Source: Epiperipatus broadwayi
Lineage: Eukaryota > Onychophora > Udeonychophora > Euonychophora > Peripatidae
Direction: 5' to 3'
Assembly: GCA_028023455.1 (NCBI GenBank)
Contig: JAQFVV010006541.1
Coordinates: 540,128-604,127 of the forward strand
Length of the DNA stretch: 64,000 nt
Shown: positions 23,540 through 33,779 of the stretch, piece by piece
How the letters are laid out: each line of letters starts with the position of its first letter
Numbering within the stretch: position 1 is the first letter of the stretch
Made by a program: the position numbers and the translations under genes
Notes under the pieces: model-generated
Told to the model about the DNA's origin: nothing
The model's input: the letters and a program-made list of their open reading frames with translations, nothing else
The model's database searches: none

Positions 23540-23994
23540 CTAATTCCTAGGGTGATATCTATATATTGCCTCCTGAAGTGTGGATATCCAAACAATTTAG
23601 ATTCCATGGATTATATAGATACTTTACCAATACCTAAATTTATTCAACTGCTTTGTTCATTTAGATACTAGATTTCCAGAGGACATATAAATGACTCATA
23701 TTATATGGATCCTTTTGTAATGAAAAATAATTTAAACTTAGATCATGGAAAAGATAGACTAAAATGTTTATTTTCTAAAATATGAATCTATCATAATAAT
23801 AATTTAATTAAATTCTTTATTTATTTAATGTACATATCAACAGCATTTAGCCAATTATAGATTGCACAGTAATGTAATTATTATATACAAATCTAAATAA
23901 GCATTAAAAAAATAATACCAATAAAATAGAAAAATAATAAAATGCACACATAAATAAAAAGGCAATATATCAAATGAAATTAAGAATAATATTT

Positions 23995-24189
23995 TTATAT
24001 GAGGACTTTAGTGAATTGTTTAAAATCCAGATTAAAACCATCATCATTACCAAAATCTTTGTTATAAGTTCTAGGTAAACGAAATAAAGGGGGAAATCTT
24101 AATACATCAGATTTACAAATTTTCAGTTCAAAAATATTGTGAGTACGAGTGTTATAATTCTGTTTCTTAATACCTAAATTCGAAAGCAA
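23995..24189 (-). pseudogene. LINE ORF2 C-terminal segment
   Basis: Reads 'NYNTRTHNIFELKICKSD' followed by 'PPLFRLPRTYNKDFG', the pattern seen at the C-terminus of Jockey-like ORF2 proteins just after the reverse transcriptase. It is in a different frame from the thumb segment, so a frameshift lies between them. Confidence 0.7.
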
Positions 24190-24254
24190 ATTAAATACAG
24201 AAATATTCTGGGAAATAAATTTATGAAGAAGTTTGAGATCTCTTGTTTTTCGTC

Positions 24255-25430
24255 TCAGCAGTAAATCAAATAGTGTTCATTACCTAAACTATTCAATTTT
24301 GAAAATCTGTCAAAAACAGACTGAATTCTTATGATATCTGTCCTGTTATGAGGACTCCATATAATTGAACCATACTCCAAGATGGGAAGAACTAAGGATA
24401 TAAAAAGTTTAAACTTTGTAAATTTATTAAATGCTTTTCCATATCTATAAATAGCTCTTACAATTTTAACAGATTTATTCACCATAAAATTAATGTGATT
24501 ATGAAAAGACCCATTATTGGAAAATATTATTCCTAGATCTCTTTGATGATCATTTGTTATAATTTTAGAGTCACCAATATAATAGGAAAACCTTAAGATT
24601 TCAGATTTTCTAGAGTAAGAGACAATGGAGCACTTATCCATATTTATATCTATATAATTATATTCACACCAATTCAAGAAATTATCTATATCACTTTGAA
24701 GTAAAAAACAGTCATTAATAGAATAAATATGCCTAAAAATTTTGCAATCATCTGCATAACATAGATGTGAAAATTTAATGCATGTTTTTTAGGTCATCAA
24801 TGTATACATTAAATAATAAAGGTGCAAGAACACTGCCTTGAGGATACCCCAGTGAAACAATAATATGGTAATGACAATTTATTATTAAACCTCACACAAG
24901 ACATTCTATACTTAAGGAAAGAGTCAAACCAATTAATTAATAATTTGGAAAAACCTAACCTATAAAGCTTCTGAAGAACAATTTTATGATCAACTCTATC
25001 AAAAGCCTTGGACATATCAAAATAAACAGCATCCAACCTAGATTGATTCTCAATTGAATTTGAAATGTGATCAAAAATAGTTAGCAAATTTGTTTTAATG
25101 GACCTATTAGGCAAAAAGCCATGCTACTCTGGTGCCAAAACCTTAGAGACATCCAAGATAATTTTATTATATAAACATCTTTCAAATATTTGAGCAACAG
25201 GGTGTAGAATTGAAATGGGCCTATAGTCACTTACCAAATCTCTAGATCCTTTCTTAAAAATAGGAACTTGAGCAATTTTAAGGGATGTAGGAAAAGTACC
25301 ATTTGCTAAAGAGCAATTAAAAATATGCAAAAGAGGAGAAGCAATGTATTCAGCACATCCTTTATAAATGAAAGCTGGAATATTGTCAAGGCCCACACTA
25401 GAATGTAATTTAAGCTGCTTAATAGCAAAA
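24255..25430 (-). pseudogene. LINE reverse transcriptase, broken
   Basis: Finger 'IFKKGSRDLVSDYRPISIL', then a TAG at about 25121-25123 in 'APE*HGFLPNRS' where the family has glutamine, palm 'AVYFDMSKAFDRVDH', then a frameshift near 24850, because the next block 'GYPQGSVLAPLLFNVYIDDL' is read in another frame. The catalytic box YADD is intact at 24747-24758, followed by the thumb 'NMDKCSIVSYSRKSE' and 'LPILEYGSIIWSPH'. One nonsense and at least one frameshift change make it non-functional despite the conserved active site. Confidence 0.9.
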
Positions 25431-25935
25431 ATAATATCAGATTCAATAGATGAATTAAATGTTATCCTTTCTTCAACTAGATCATTATTTTCAGTTAAAT
25501 TAGTAAAAGAATTAGATTGTTTAAAAAGCTCTGAGAAATAATGAGAAAAATCATCTGCGACTAGATTAGAATTATTACTCTGTAATACCTAAATCCTTAA
25601 CTAGAGACCAAAATTGCAAAGGATTATCAAAAATATGACTTTCAGTATTTTGTATAAACTTTTGAAAATCTCAATGATATATAACCTTTGACAATATTCT
25701 ATAATTAATAAAATTGTTATAATAATTTAAGTTCTTAGTTTTCCAATATTTACGATAGTGAAATGATTTCCTTCTAATAATTACTTTAAGAGAGACTGAA
25801 AACCAGAAAGGAAAACGGTTAGTTAAAAAAATTTTCTTAGGAATTTATTTGTCAATTAGTTTACTAAATGATTATTCAAAAAAATTCATACAGAAATCTA
25901 CATCTGATGAAGAATACAATTTTTTTCAGTTAAAG
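25431..25935 (-). pseudogene. LINE linker between endonuclease and reverse transcriptase
   Basis: Minus-strand sequence is collinear with the ORF2 linker but has several stops and frame changes, so no single frame is open across it. Confidence 0.55.
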
Positions 25936-26404
25936 TTATAATTGTAAACAAAGACTCAAATAATTTCCTTTTTTGTAGTTTCTTTTCATAATTTTATAGG
26001 GACAAAGTCTATTAAATTTAATATTAATATAAAATTCTAAGGGAGGATGATGCAAATCAATAGAAAAAGGAAGAGAAGAAGTAGTTAAACATTCAATTGT
26101 AGGAAAATTACTAATAATATAATCCAATATGTGATCATTAAAATTGGTGTATGGATTAAATTGTTTTAGATTTAACAAATTGCAGAACTGAATCATTCTC
26201 AATGCTTTAGGGGAAAAAGAGACTGAATCTATGATAGTATTACCTGAATATAAATCAGGAATATTAAAATCACCAGTAATAACTATATATGATTCGTATT
26301 TGATTAAAAAATCTTCAAGAATAGAAAGAAACTCATTAAACTCTAAAAAGGATAATGTTGGCTTTATGTAGATAGTACCCAAAAGAACCTTGATACTATT
26401 TTCC

Positions 26405-26405
<1 letters not shown>
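25936..26405 (-). pseudogene. LINE APE-type endonuclease, C-terminal part
   Basis: Reads 'YIVITGDFNIPDL' (the GDFN metal/catalytic block), 'DHILDYIISN' (LDxI block) and 'SIDLHHPPLEF' (at the place of the SDH-P block, with the S-D-H triad altered). The N-terminal half is missing. The open frame appears to extend upstream only because the TTA microsatellite translates as polyleucine. Confidence 0.82.
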
Positions 26406-26481
<76 letters not shown>

Positions 26482-26530
26482 CAACAACTACAATAACAAC
26501 AACAGCAGCAACAACAACAACAACAACAGC
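26406..26530. repeat. (AAT)n then (CAA)n/(CAG)n microsatellite
   Basis: AAT tandem at 26406-26478 followed by CAACAA with interspersed CAG and CTA units. It abuts the truncated 5' end of the LINE. Confidence 0.95.
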
Positions 26531-26613
26531 CACATATGTTCTAAAAGTCCAAGAATATAAAAGAAACGTTAGTTACTTTTCAATATTTCTGCAACTTTTC
26601 AAGCTTCCGTACC

Positions 26614-26720
26614 AAAATCCTCTAATAAACTATATAAGCTTGTGGTTAAGACCTGTAGAGGTCCCTACTATCGCATTTTATGAGCACATTCTTGAGGTTA
26701 CAGCCTTAGTAAATATTACT
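26614..26720 (-). repeat. Family E repeat
   Basis: AAGCTTGTGGTTAAGACCTG, TAGAGGTCCCTACTATCGCA and TTGAGGTTACAGCCTTAGTA recur at 34905-35060 and, inverted, twice at 49.1-49.5 kb. It contains a small perfect hairpin (GTAGAGGTCCCTAC). Class unknown. Confidence 0.7.
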
Positions 26721-27344
26721 TAATGACCATTTGGATAATTTAATAAAAATCTAGCATTATATTTTATCAGAAAAACAAATAAACTTAGCCATGGTTTATA
26801 AAATTTTGATAAATCATAAAGAACAACATGAAAAAATGAAGGACTAATTATTATCATTGAGTCTTGTTATTATTTTTAAATTATGTTCTACAATATTTCA
26901 TTGTATAGAACAATTTTATATGTAAACATGCAAATAAATGCTAAATTTTTATGTTGTTTTTTTTTGCAGTACATTGGTTGGTTAGTAGGTTCAGCTCTTG
27001 AATTTTTAGCTCAGAGATAGTCTATTCTTAGAAAGACATTGATTATGAGGTGATTGTGTTTACAAATTTACAAGTTGGTTTCCCGAAAGTTATTTAAATA
27101 AACTTGCAGCTAATCTCCACTTTCTTGTATAAATGTCAGTATTTATCATATTATCTGTCGTGTTAATTTGACAGATAGATTAGTCTTGATGCAAACAAAT
27201 GGATATTAATCACAATTTTATTTAAATGATTTTTCTGGGAAACTGATTTGTGAATTTCTAAACATGATCATTCCATGGTTTTATTTATGAAAACAGAAAA
27301 AAATTACTATTTTTAGTGCATTTATGTGAATAAAAAATGTTTTT
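26721..27344. other. AT-rich spacer
   Basis: Nothing recognised. Confidence 0.5.
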
Positions 27345-27902
27345 TATAAACCAATAAACATCACATGATCACCATTTCTTATACTTGCTTATAACTGTTA
27401 TTAAAACAGGCAAAAACTCACTATACATATTGCCACACTGCAATCTGAGTAATCAATGGATGCCAGAATGCTCGTGCATAAAATCCCCATCTAGTGCCTA
27501 CTCATCCAATATCCCCAGACTAGTTTCTGGCTTGTGGCCTTCATCAGTGAGAAGTCTTGGATCGGAGAGCACTGCATCTCGATCTTAGGATCTAATGCAA
27601 CTCTCCAGCACCCACCTTTTACCTCTACTTAACTACAAAACTATGAGTCTTAAATTGAAAACACAATAATATTTTCAATCCAAGATCATTAGCTTATATA
27701 GTCATATAGGTCTAAGATCTAGGTGTAATGCTCTCAGATCCAAGGCTCCTCACTGACAAAGGCCACAAGCCATAAACTAGTCTGGGGATGTTGGATGAGT
27801 AGGCACTAGATGGGGATTTTATGCACAAACCTTCTAGCATTCATTGATTATTCTGGCTTGCACTGAGTGGCAATACTGTATGGAGAGTTTAGCCTGTTTT
27901 TA
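27345..27902. mobile_element. Family A foldback copy
   Basis: Plus unit from AAACCAATAAACATCACATG to about 27715, then directly an inverted arm to the family 3' end near 27902. The hammerhead in the left arm (27504-27562, minus) is intact. The one in the right arm (about 27738-27796, plus) is broken: CTGACAA in place of CUGANGA and TAAA in place of GAAA. The flanking duplication is unclear. Confidence 0.8.
27504..27562 (-). ncRNA. Hammerhead ribozyme motif, family A
   Basis: Minus strand: AUCCAA, GAC, UUCUCA, CUGAUGA, AGGCCACAAGCCA, GAAACUAGUC, UGGGGA, UA, UUGGAU. Helix I is intact with two G-U pairs. Helix II has the family A-A closing apposition. Confidence 0.66.
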
Positions 27903-28379
27903 ATACTTGTATTTTTTATATATTTTAATTTTTTATAGATGCAGTTTTATAAATAAGAAAAGTGTAGGTACTATTTAATATTTCTAAATACTATTTCCAT
28001 AAAAAAAATGGAAAATTCTATACAAAATTAAATATATAAATTTTTTATTAAAATTTTCTAAAATTATTTGCAAACTCAAGAATATATAAGTATGCAAAAT
28101 TTCAGATAGAATGAAAATTGAAAAATGGATAAAAGTTAAGTTAGAGGATTTGTCCAAATAGATGGACAATTAAACAAAAGTGTATAAAAACATCTAAATT
28201 TACATAAGTGAATGGAAATATTGTTCTCAACTCACCACTAGACAACTTAAATGTTACATGATTCCACAATCAATCACTTATTGAATTATTATTATTATTT
28301 ATTATATCATATAATAGATTATATAAAAAAATTCATTTTTACTCCATTCACTAGTTTAAAAGAATCTACTTATCAAAAT
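27903..28379. other. AT-rich spacer
   Basis: Nothing recognised. Confidence 0.5.
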
Positions 28380-28399
28380 AAGAGTAGAAACAACAAAAA

Positions 28400-29200
28400 A
28401 TGAAGATATTTGGATTGTAGCCATTTTAAAATTGATTTACAGAAAGATGAACAATCTATGGTTTCATTGCTTGATATTTCTGATCTAAAGCAAATGGGAA
28501 TGAAAATAGAATCGAAACCTGATTTGCTAAAAGGTCTAAAAGATCAGTTTGTTCTAGTCAAGCATTGGTGGACAAGAGGTCAGTGACAGCTGCTTTAGAA
28601 GCAGTTGTCCCAGGTTAGTGGGTTCACTTCCCGGCTGGTGCTATGACACATGAAAAAAAAATAATAATAATGTTGTCATAAGAATGGATTTATAGAAAAA
28701 GAAAGAGATATCATAATTAAACTGCATAAAATTTAGGTAGATATGGCTAAATTAAACATGAAATTCCTTTCTTATGAAAATGAAATAAATAGAAAAATCA
28801 ATACCACTTGAATATAACCATTGAAATAAATGGGTTGTTTTATGAGAAGATGAACATATTTTATTTATGTTTGATATAGTAAAAATGAAATTAAAATTAG
28901 ATCATTTTATTAATAATAACATTATTAATATATTTATTCAATAAGGATAAAAACACTCATCATCTAGTTTTGAATGTGAAATTTAGAAGTGCTGAACATA
29001 CTAAGCAATGGTTAGAAAAGAGGTCCTTTATATGCAACATGGTCGTATTGGTATTATGATGATATTATTGAATCCATTATTACAAACAGAAGAATATCCA
29101 TATATAAAGCTTTGATTCAATATGCAAAAATTCATTGTAGAAATCAAAACTAGATTCAGAAATCAAGGTTCTAAATTTATTTGAATAAACAATAGTTAAA
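28400..29200 (+). pseudogene. Putative LINE ORF1 remnant with a SAM-like segment
   Basis: An open stretch near 28420-28550 reads 'MVSLLDISDLKQMGMKI' and 'KPDLLKGLKDQ', reminiscent of a SAM domain core (LLxLxxxDLKxMGI...LLKxLK). After the SINE come charged helical pieces ('KLNMKFLSYENEINRKI') and later 'VLNVKFRSAEHTKQWLEKR' and 'RNQGSKFIWINN', which look like the RNA-binding middle and C-terminal parts of LINE ORF1 proteins. All are broken by stops. The assignment is by pattern only; a host pseudogene cannot be excluded. Confidence 0.4.
28556..28672 (+). mobile_element. tRNA-derived SINE
   Basis: Begins near AGCATTGGTGGACAAGAGGT (box A region), contains GGGTTCACTTCCC (box B), then GGCTGGTGCTATGACACATG and a poly(A)/AATAAT tail. 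The long box A to box B spacing resembles a Leu/Ser-type tRNA. Two related copies lie at 30.55-30.73 kb. Confidence 0.8.
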
Positions 29201-29479
29201 TATTGTGTAAAAATAGGTGATAGGATAATATATATTGAAAATATCTGCAAAAGTAATGATTTGACCTCATAGATATTTTAATAAAATTTGTTTTGTAATC
29301 AGCTATTTTAATGACTTATGAAAGATTGCAATTTTTATATAGAAATAGTTTCTCTCATTGAAGACAATGATAAAATTAAAAAATAAAGAGCTTTGCTAAT
29401 TTGCTCTAACAAGCTTTATTGACAAATTCCAGCTAAACAAAGCATTTAAAAAAATCTGTATCTTGAAAACCACTTCTTA

Positions 29480-29523
29480 GCCTCAGACCAATGATTTCAC
29501 GCTTTGGCCCTCCTCAGTGAGGT
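29480..29523 (-). ncRNA. Hammerhead ribozyme motif, family D left arm
   Basis: Minus strand: CCUCA, CUGAGGA, GGGCCAAAGCGU, GAAAUCAUUGGUC, UGAGG. CCUCA pairs with UGAGG (helix I) and GUC is the cleavage triplet. Helix II has a G-G mismatch and the second helix III pair is lost (U instead of C after GAAA), so this arm is weaker than the right arm. Confidence 0.6.
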
Positions 29524-29542
29524 GCTAGGGTAGTTTTGGAAT

Positions 29543-29586
29543 GCCTCACTGAGGAGTGTCAAAGCATGAAACTATTGGTCTGAGGC
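29543..29586 (+). ncRNA. Hammerhead ribozyme motif, family D right arm
   Basis: GCCUCA (29543-29548), CUGAGGA (29549-29555), helix II GUGU-CAAA-GCAU, GAAA (29568-29571), C, loop UAUUG, GUC (cut predicted after 29580), then UGAGGC (29581-29586). Helix I is a perfect six-pair UGAGGC/GCCUCA. Helix III has only two pairs (A-U, C-G), the minimal helix III typical of Penelope-like hammerheads. Confidence 0.8.
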
Positions 29587-30339
29587 TAAGCTGTGGTTTT
29601 CAAGATAGAGATTTTTTAAATGCTTTGTTTAGCCGGTATTTATCAATAAAGCTTGTTAGAGCAAATTAGCAGACCTCTTTATTTTTTTTATTTTATTAAG
29701 AAGCTTAAAAATTGAGTCATGTGATATATGACTTTGATTTTTTTATTAATAAAATTAGATTCAAAACGTTTAATATTTTATCTGATTGGTTGTAAACATT
29801 ATTTGAATTGTTGTCATTTAGCTTTGGTGCATGCAAATATAATTATGAAACACAAAAAATATTGGAATTAAAAATACTTGTGACATATTTTTACTATCTA
29901 AAGTTAGTATTTTTCTTAAAGAAGCTTTGATATTAGTATGTTTGGATTTAAAAAAATTACATATTGCTTAAATAAACAAAAAAAAGTGGAGATATAATTT
30001 TTATCTGTGATAACATTCCTGTTAGTATTAAATCTATATTTTTTTTACTGTGTAAGTTTACATAGAGAATTTAAGTTGGATAACTCAAATTTAATTTTGT
30101 CTTTAATTTGTAAATAAATCTAAATAAAATTTACAATGGGTTAAAAATAAATTATCTAATGATATTATACTTCAATCTTTTAAAAACTTTTCTTGGAACA
30201 ATGTGATTCAAAATAAATATATATAAAATGTATATAAATAAAAGCTTGGTTTAATACTTTAACACATCATGGTATGCTAAGCAGGTTTTCAACTAACTGG
30301 TAGTTATATTCAATGTGTATTTATTTTGAATGATATTAT

Positions 30340-30545
30340 ACTTCCAGGTGATTTAAATATTGACTTATTTAAAAATAATCTCAAATTGTTAAAGATAATT
30401 TAGATATTTGATCAGAATATGGATTTATTACTTATGTCAGCTGTCAGGAGAGAAGAGAATGAAAATATTATGGTTTTCTGTATTAATCATATAAATACCA
30501 GTATTTTTAAAAGTTGAATTTCTGCATTAATTAAAAATAAAATTG
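30340..30545 (+). pseudogene. LINE endonuclease fragment
   Basis: Reads 'LPGDLNIDLFKNN' (at the GDFN block), then 'MVFCINHINTSIF' where the family has CIDHIFTN, and continues to the point where a SINE is inserted. Stops are present. The first half of the endonuclease is not recognisable. Confidence 0.6.
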
Positions 30546-30548
30546 TGT

Positions 30549-30735
30549 CAGGTGTTGGTGGTCGAGTGGTCAGCACAGCCGCCTTACAATCTTCCTGGCT
30601 GATGCTATGACACATGAAAAAAAAATGTGCTAGCATTCATGATCAAGTGATCACACAGCTGCCTTACAAACAGTTGTCCCAGGTTTGCGAGTTCGCTCCC
30701 CAGATGATGCTTTGACACATGAGAAAAAAAAATTG
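30549..30735 (+). mobile_element. tRNA-derived SINE, tandem pair
   Basis: The first copy (about 30549-30626) has a clear box A, TGGTCGAGTGG, but lacks box B by internal deletion and ends GACACATG plus poly(A). The second (about 30629-30732) has GATCAAGTGATCACACAGCT, box B GAGTTCGCTCC and the same GACACATG tail. The order suggests one SINE inserted in the tail of another. Both sit within the LINE endonuclease. Confidence 0.82.
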
Positions 30736-31419
30736 AGTATCATTATTATATTGATTTTACTACAAAATAAAGTAGCAATTGTAATTATACCAAGATTAGA
30801 AATGAAACGAGAGATAATATACAAAAAATCTCAGATAAAAATAAAGAAGAAATAAATGTCATTAATTAAAGCACAGAAAACATATGAAAAATTTGGAGAA
30901 ATTGTCAATAATGTTTATAAGTCACTAACAATATTTGAAAGGAAATAAATGAAGAAATGATGTCGCATGGATTACTCCTAAATTTATTAAGAATATATAA
31001 CAACAAAAGAGAAACTTATGGAAAAGTATAAAAAAATGAAAGTGATAATGTTCTGTCACAAAAATATAAACGTTTAAGAAATAAATTCTTTTATAAAATC
31101 AAGAAAAAAAGAATTTTTACAAGCAAATTTTTGAAAAGAATAATAAAGATATGAAAAAACCATGGAATAGTAATTTCAGAATCTTAAATAAAATTCCTAT
31201 AAATCAGATAAAAAAATTAAATATATAATTTGCTACTGAATTTCTTTTTTCATTAGTGGAAAAAATTAATAATACTTTTGTTGATAGAATTAAAAAAATT
31301 ATATATATCTACATTTATATAAAGTTCAATAAGCATCATATGAGTGGACAAGTTAATTCAAGTCATAGCACAATTCTAATTACATGAAATTTTAAAATTA
31401 AGAAATTATTTTTATTTAA

Positions 31420-31830
31420 TAAAATAATATCTGAGATCAAATATCCAGATTTGCTTAAAATAGTTCTTGTGTATCGTGTTTTAAATTCTGGAAAAAGAAG
31501 TGATAATAAGTATAGAGCCATATTAATTTTACCAACAATGTCCAAAACAGTTGAAAAATATATTTACATACTCATAAAGTGGGTTTAAAAAAAAGATAGA
31601 TTTTTTTTAGATATAAGCAATATGGATTTTTAGAGAATAAATATACTGCAATGCTCCTGGAATATTTAATTGATGCAATTAATATTGCCTTAAATAATAA
31701 GAAATACGTTTTTTTTTAGTTGTTAGTATAGCATTTGATGTTACAAATTAATTTCTTTTAATAGAGATAATAGAATTTAAAGATATTAGAGATCCTGCAT
31801 TAGATATTTTTAAAAATTATATATATATAT
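31420..31830 (+). pseudogene. LINE reverse transcriptase, N-terminal blocks
   Basis: 'SGKRSDNKYRAILILPTMSK' followed by TVEKYIY matches the finger pattern (...KKGSxxDxxNYRPISLLPxxSKxxEK). Then 'QYGFLENKYTAMLLEYLIDA' and 'NNKKYVFF' stand at the QxGFRxxxST and FLDLSKAFD positions, with frame changes between. Catalytic aspartate block A is not intact. Confidence 0.75.
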
Positions 31831-31879
31831 AAGTAATAATTTGGGTGTAATTTGAGAATTATAATTACAGTTTTCAATG

Positions 31880-32145
31880 TTATAATTGACTATTTATTAG
31901 TCTGCATTCAGAACAGGTTATATCTACCTGTTTAAGAAAGTTTATTGAAACTTCTTTGTATCAATAACTTCATTCTCTGTCATCAAGATGCAATCTTTAG
32001 TGTCTATATAAATATATTAGATCATTAATAAAGGTGGGATTCCATCTTTATTGTTAAAAGTAGGTTGCCTGGACAACAGTTTGAAATTGTTGATTGTTAT
32101 TGATATTAGGAATGTCTAAGTGTTGACTGGCTTTTAATGTTATAT
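31880..32145 (-). mobile_element. Family H repeat followed by half of family C
   Basis: The complement of 31880-32012 contains CACTAAAGATTGCA, CAAAGAAGTTT, TATAACCTGTTCTGAA and ATAAATAGTCAATTAT, matching plus-strand 35570-35705. It is followed by the family C right arm (GGACAACAGTTTGAAATTGT to TGTCTAAGTGTTGACTGG). The same H-then-C order at 35.6-35.8 kb suggests one larger composite element. Confidence 0.6.
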
Positions 32146-32259
32146 ATATATAATTACAGAAATTTATCATGCATGAAGTAATAGAAGAAAATTAACTTAT
32201 GGTAGTCAACAAGGATTTGTCTTGAAGTTTTTTTTTCTATTTTTAATAATTATCAATGA

Positions 32260-32640
32260 ACAGAGTAATGTTAAAAAAAATGGTTCTATCCATCAATATG
32301 CTGAGGTGAGTGTTTTAATGTGCATAAATGAATCACTTGATTTTGCTGAAAAAAATTGTCAAGAACAATGATATGATCTTAAAAAACAAAAAAATATGTT
32401 AATTTGCACCCCCAAATAAGAAATGTATACCAATTAACTTGGTTTTTCATTCTAAAAATAGTATAAATTATGAAATTTCATTTATTTTAAATGAATATTT
32501 TACGTTAGAAAAAATATCAAATATTAGATATTTCGGAATCATAATTGACAATTATATGCTATGGATCCATGCCATTCGTCTTAATAAAATATTCAACTAC
32601 TTTATATGCACTTTTATAAGATTATAGAGAATTTTTTTCC
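32260..32640 (+). pseudogene. LINE reverse transcriptase, palm end and thumb
   Basis: 'SIHQYAE' stands at the YADD box (catalytic aspartates lost). A later open stretch (32439-32627) reads 'ISNIRYFGIIIDNYMLWIHA', the LINE thumb signature YLGIxIDxxLxWxxHI. Confidence 0.72.
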
Positions 32641-32926
32641 TTTAAATATTTTGGTAATGATTTAAGTTAATCATTGCTCCAATATAGAATTACAATTTAT
32701 GACTTAACTTCAGGGTATAATTTACAGTATCTAATCAAACTCTAAAAAAATAGTTTAATTTTGAATAATGATAATATTTAATATCTAACATACAGGCTAT
32801 ATATATACCTGTACAAACAGTATAATATATAGGGTATTTTGAGTTTAGACTTTTACACGACGCTCAACTCTCCATACTATCTCATACCTCTGATACACTT
32901 GACCAAATACATGTCTAAAAGATAAA

Positions 32927-32986
32927 TAATCCACCAATATATGTATTTCGTGTGCTAAACCAGCACTCTTCAGTTGGTCGAGATTA
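32927..32986 (-). ncRNA. Hammerhead ribozyme motif, family B, imperfect
   Basis: Minus strand: UAAUC, CCAA, CUGAAGA, stem GUGCUGGUUUAGCAC with two extra bases (AC), GAAA, UACAUAUA, UUGG, GAUUA. The core and helix I are intact. The two-base bulge before GAAA and the altered helix III probably weaken it. It shows that the ancestral helix II was GUGC/GCAC. Confidence 0.62.
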
Positions 32987-33052
32987 TCATCTCTACACAT
33001 ATATACAATAAGTGCTCAGATTTGTATTAAGATAGCCAATCTTTATACTTTA

Positions 33053-33508
33053 ACCCTTTAACCGTAATTTTTTTTGTTGTTTGTGGGGGAAAAAATATCT
33101 TTTTTTTTTCTCCAACTCACAAACTGAAGACACATCTTTTTAAACTCCTCTCTTAAAATTTAATCTCTACCTTATAATTTTTAAAAATTAATTATTTTTT
33201 TTTTTGTTATTGAGAAAGAGAAGTTTTTTATAAATAAATATTTATTTATTATTTATTTATAAATATATTTTCTATTAAAAAAAAATTTAATTTAAAAAAA
33301 AAAAGTGATAAACCATTTTTTTTATTATTTTATTGAAAAGAAAAGATTTTTTTTTTATTTTTAAATTTTTTTTTTAATTCTTTCATTTTTTTTTAAAATA
33401 AATTTTTTTTTTTTATTTTTTTTTTAAAAAAAATAATTTTTTTTTTTTTTTTTTTTTTTTTTATTTTAAATTAAAAATTTTTTTTTTTGGCTTTTTGGAT
33501 GTCGACGA
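33053..33508. repeat. T-rich low-complexity tract
   Basis: Dominated by runs of T with scattered AAA blocks, including a T run of about 30 near 33440-33470. It interrupts family B. It may be the poly(A) side of a minus-oriented retroposon or pure slippage. Confidence 0.85.
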
Positions 33509-33779
33509 GAGGCTTCAATCCACTCCACCCTCCATCTCTTCAGCTGTTTATTCTATTGGAAATCTGATGATGGAACGCTCAAAGCCCACTCTGATGCCGA
33601 CATTCTCATCACACCCAGGTTGACCATAAGTCATTCTGACCCCTCATGTATAGGACCTAATCCATTTATAGTGATGATTTACCACATTTATAATGTAAAT
33701 ACAAAATTCTATACTTTAATAAATTATTGAAATACATAGTTTTTTAACAGCTATTTTAATAAGAAATATATAGAGAAAA

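Larger units (their letters stand above)
23820..26405 (-). mobile_element. Non-LTR retrotransposon (LINE), 5' truncated and mutated
   Basis: Minus-strand order is endonuclease (26405-25940), linker, reverse transcriptase (about 25430-24255), C-terminal region (24189-23995) and AT-rich 3' UTR to about 23820. The domain order and the APE-type endonuclease place it among Jockey/CR1-like LINEs; I cannot fix the clade by eye. The 5' end disappears into an AAT/CAA microsatellite. Stops and frameshifts inactivate it. It is the closest relative in the window of the fragment at 6350-7170. Confidence 0.88.
29382..29690. mobile_element. Family D foldback element with two hammerheads
   Basis: The arms are inverted repeats over almost the full length: AAAGAGCTTTGCTAATTTGC with TCTAACAAGCTTTATTG on the left and their complements on the right, with a small spacer GCTAGGGTAGTTTTGG. 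Each arm carries a hammerhead on opposite strands. The outer edges are A/T-rich, so the target duplication is unreadable. It is inserted within the decayed LINE. Related partial copies lie at 34304-34438 and 37885-38060. Confidence 0.85.
32822..33680 (-). mobile_element. Family B element split by a T-rich insertion
   Basis: Minus-oriented copy. The tRNA-like block and hammerhead lie at 32822-33050 and the upstream block (GAGGCTTCAATCCACTCC, TCTGATGATGGAACGCTCAA, ACCCAGGTTGACCATAAG) at about 33508-33680. Between them, exactly where other copies read straight through, lies a T-rich tract of about 450 bp. The copy sits within the LINE, between its thumb and C-terminal pieces. Confidence 0.78.

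Noticed and set aside
26407-26487. Polyleucine N-terminus of the endonuclease reading frame
   Set aside because: Microsatellite-derived extension; the true endonuclease part starts after it.
27385-27588. 67-codon ORF in family A, with related ORFs at 4324 and 63475
   Set aside because: Copies share it only because the repeat is shared; frames and stops differ between copies and it overlaps the antisense hammerhead.
30549-30735. tRNA gene
   Set aside because: Box A and box B are present, but the cloverleaf does not close, copies carry A-rich tails and one lacks box B; these are SINEs.
33555-33590. CTGATGATGGAACG in family B as a second hammerhead
   Set aside because: No helix II hairpin and no GAAA box follow the CTGATGA.
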